A stretch of DNA of 64,000 nucleotides from Cavenderia fasciculata (Eukaryota; Evosea; Eumycetozoa; Acytosteliales; Cavenderiaceae), in NCBI RefSeq assembly GCF_000203815.1, contig NW_004457703.1, positions 558,001 through 622,000 of the forward strand, read 5' to 3'. The notes under the pieces were generated by a model. That model was not told where the DNA came from and searched no databases. It saw nothing but the letters and a program-made list of their open reading frames with translations. Position numbers and translations under genes: made by a program. Shown here piece after piece: positions 61,051 through 64,000 of this stretch (position 1 is the stretch's first letter; every line of letters starts with the position of its first letter).

Positions 61051-64000
61051 TTAATTATTATTATTTATTTCTTGAAATCTTTCTTGTAAACGGACATTGT
61101 ACTGCTTTCGAGTATTCATTTTGATTTTATAAATAATAGTGGCTACAGAGACTGCAACCACAGCAGCAAAACCAACTACTACACCAACAACAATCTTCCA
61201 TGAGTTTGATGGTGATGACAAACATTGGTCAATAGCATCGACATTGATCAACAATTGAAGATCTGGATCAAATACAGCATTAAGATTAAAGTATGGTATA
61301 GATGTAATAATACTATATAACATTTGTTGTTGAGATTCAGAAGAGGAGGATGAAGATGAGTCTGAATCTGATAACACAACTGATACTATTCGATTTGATA
61401 CCTTTCGAGGAATATCATCCAATAATGCACGATTGATTAATTTGCCTAAAACCAATTGATCATTTCCAATTAAAAATGAAGTGAATTCTGTAGAGTTGGT
61501 TGATACCATATCGTTGATGGGATCTTCTTTTCCACATTTATCGTTGTATGGTTGAGTGATATTTGTAACCAATTCAAGAGTATTTAATTGACTATTGAAA
61601 TTCCAACCTTCAATATCAATTGTATATTTAATCGATCCAACTGCAACATAAAATAATTGACCTGCAAATGTAACTGGAATGTCTTTTATAGTTGCTTCCT
61701 CCTCTTCTTGTTGTTGTACATATTGTAAAAATGTAATTTTAATTGCTCTATAGGTTGAATCTTTTGAACGACTATATGTTGAATAAATCCAATTATTAAG
61801 TAAAATCAAAGGTGATATGTTGGTTGGTTGATTGGTTTGATTTGTCATTGTCCAGTTGAGAGTTGTTAAATCTACAGATTTGATAATAGTGTCGTCAATA
61901 TCTAATTCTCTGATTTTGTGAAACGACAAATTGATAAAATATATCTGCATTGTTGATTATGACTTTTGGGTTGTTTGGTGATGGATCAATATGACTTCCT
62001 CCTCCTCCACCATCACCATTTCCACCACCAGGTTTTACAGTACCACAATAAAGTCCAACTCTACCATTCACACATAAACATGTTCCATTCAAACATTCAC
62101 CAAATCCATTACATTCAATTTTATTACTCATTCCTTGACGATCAATACATGTATAATTATTTGGATCTAAAAATAAATAAATAAATAAATAATTAATATT
62201 AATAAATTAAATTGAGATTTGTTTTTTTAATTTTCTACATACATTGTAAAGTTGAAACTAAAATAGTTTTGTTGATTGGTAAGAATTGAACAGATGACAT
62301 TTTAATATCCACAGAATATTCAGTATTTGAAGTCAATCCAGTGATGAGACATGAACTAATGTTTGAACCTAAACACCAAACCAACGGTACTTGAATAGAT
62401 GATTTTGGATTAGAGACTGATACTTGATATGTAATATTACCTGGCATTCCACCATCACTAATCCATGTCAAATAAATTGATTCATAATCACTTGTTGAAT
62501 TGGTTGAATTTATCGTTGGAACTAAATTAAAAAAAAAAAGAATTCTTAATTAATTATTATTATTATTTTTTTGTCTATTTACTTACAATAATAAAGGGTA
62601 ATTTCAGTATTAAGAGATAATGTTGTTTGATCATTTTCAAGTGTAATGGTCATTGGTTGAGGGATAGTGGTGATAAAGGTTGGCATGTAATAGGTGATTG
62701 AGTTGCCCTGTTTGCTGGTCGATTGTGATACGATAGGAGTCGAGTATGCATATGTAGAATCACCTGGTACACCTCCACTCGACAGTGTTGTCACTAAAAG
62801 ATACCAATCATTTGGATCATTGACAGTCAAGAGGTCGTATGCTTGAAGAACCTGCATTGAGATATTCGAGATGACTGGATAGGTTGTCACGTTGAGATAT
62901 ACAGTGTTGGACACACGACCAACGTTATCGTAAGCAATAAAACCAACGGTCGATGTTGTTCCAGATGGCACGCCAATTGTATATCCAGACCCTTCGGTAT
63001 AAGGAACCCCTGTATGAAGAATTTCATGATTTAGCGTAAAATTTAAAAGCACAGGACCATTATCTCCAGACAATGTAAATGTAAAAACAACACTCTTTGT
63101 AAGAGAAGACATTATTTTTGTATTACTTACAAATAATGCTTATAAAAATAAAAATAAAATAAAAAAGAAAGTTAAATTAATAAATTAATATTAAATTAAT
63201 TAAATAAGTATACATACAACCAAGCCATTGAAATGTAGAAGAGGTAGATTTAGTTGTACCATCATTTATAGCTGTTAAATGAAAAGTATAATTGTCGGGA
63301 TTTTGACCAACTGGAAATTCAAACCAAGTGATGTTTTTGTCAGTGAAGGAATGGAAAGTGAAATTACTAGAGGTTGTTTGTGATACATTGACAAGGACGG
63401 CGGTTACACCGTAACCAGGTGGATCGATTACCCAAGACACATTGATAGAGTTGTAAAGTGGTGTGGTTTTAAAGCTTGCTATGTCAATTGGAGGTAGCAA
63501 TGTAAATGGTTGTATATTTGTTGAACTTTGACCACGGTTGGTAACTCCAACAGACACAGAGATTATAGCTCCCACTGGCAAGTCATTCATGATACAAGTA
63601 GTGGTATACTGACACTCGGGATAATTGTATCTTCCAGGTCCCAAAGATCCAAACACAACATAAGTATTGGCATTTGGTGGATCATATCCACCCGATACAA
63701 CATAACTAATATTTAATGAACTAGTCGTTTTAGAATTTAAAATAATACTATCAATTATTGGTGCTAAAAAAATAATCAATCAATAAATAAATGAAATTAA
63801 TATATATTCTATTTCTATCTCTATTCTTTTTAGTTTAGCTTTGTACGTACTTGATGGAAGTATAAATGAATTTGATTTTAATGAAACCATTGTTGCATTT
63901 AATATATAGTCTGCTCCAAAAGGGTTGGCATAGATAGTCAAGTTTCCAGTGTATGGTATTTGATTGATGATCATGGCAACGCCCGTTGTTTTGTATATTT
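61051..64000 (-). CDS. ComC-like surface protein, copy 9, 5' end beyond window
   Basis: Minus strand; exons 62166-61051, 62521-62243, 63138-62587, 63763-63228, and the 3' part of exon 2 (from beyond 64000 to 63851). The N-terminal signal peptide and head lie outside the window. Visible: the end of the first sandwich module (GNLTIYANPFGADYILN), further modules, EGF (ECNGFGECLNGTCLC), Gly-rich linker, supersandwich domain (IPVTFAGQLFYVAVGSIKYT, GKLINRALLDDIPRKVSNRI), TM helix (WKIVVGVVVGFAAVVAVSVA) and tail. One extra A in the A-run at 61914-61917 (VSQ-IRELD) shifts frame relative to all paralogues; it may be real or an assembly error. Very close in sequence to copies 2 and 8. Confidence 0.8.

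Noticed and set aside
1-64000. CRISPR arrays, operons, bacterial promoters or Shine-Dalgarno sites
   Set aside because: Spliced eukaryotic genes throughout; tandem repeats are simple microsatellites or codon runs without spacer structure.

Overview
The window is dictyostelid social amoeba nuclear DNA (Amoebozoa). The evidence is an AT-rich background, short T-rich GT..AG introns (mostly 60-110 nt), CAA/AAT codon runs encoding poly-Gln and poly-Asn, and dictyostelid-restricted families: a CBM49 cellulose-binding secreted protein and ComC-type EGF/'supersandwich' surface proteins. G+C is less extreme than I would expect for D. discoideum, so a different dictyostelid is likely. I cannot name the species.

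Left third (1-23.5 kb): ordinary, mostly single-copy genes. In order: an unknown putative secreted protein; the small RPA subunit (OB fold, RPA3); a six-exon conserved unknown; a long promoter region leading to a 920-residue Gln/Asn-rich nuclear protein with a C-terminal DEUBAD/ASXH-like segment; Mediator subunit 6; a GYAPQ-repeat membrane protein; a two-TM unknown; a CBM49 protein; a 1,092-residue low-complexity protein whose C-terminus resembles the AF4/FMR2 homology domain (super elongation complex scaffold); a plant-type O-methyltransferase; and N-acetylglucosamine kinase.

Right two thirds (23.9-64 kb): a tandem array of nine ComC-like type I membrane proteins. All share one six-exon plan: a signal peptide with a Cys-rich head, beta-sandwich repeats split at fixed intron positions, one EGF module, a ComC supersandwich-type domain, a TM helix and a short basic tail. 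Two copies (41.2-45.2 and 45.5-49.4 kb) are fully open. The others carry nonsense codons, 1-5 nt indels or internal deletions. The array also holds a small zinc-binding protein, a unique secreted protein, a decaying LRR/TIG membrane gene on the opposite strand, and a small coiled-coil ORF with nearby gene relics. Strong homogenisation of the 3' exons, diverged N-terminal ectodomains and many broken copies indicate birth-and-death evolution, as expected for a cell-recognition family. The recognition role is inference.

Exon boundaries below were read by eye from splice signals and reading-phase agreement. Single-base frame breaks could in part be assembly errors.
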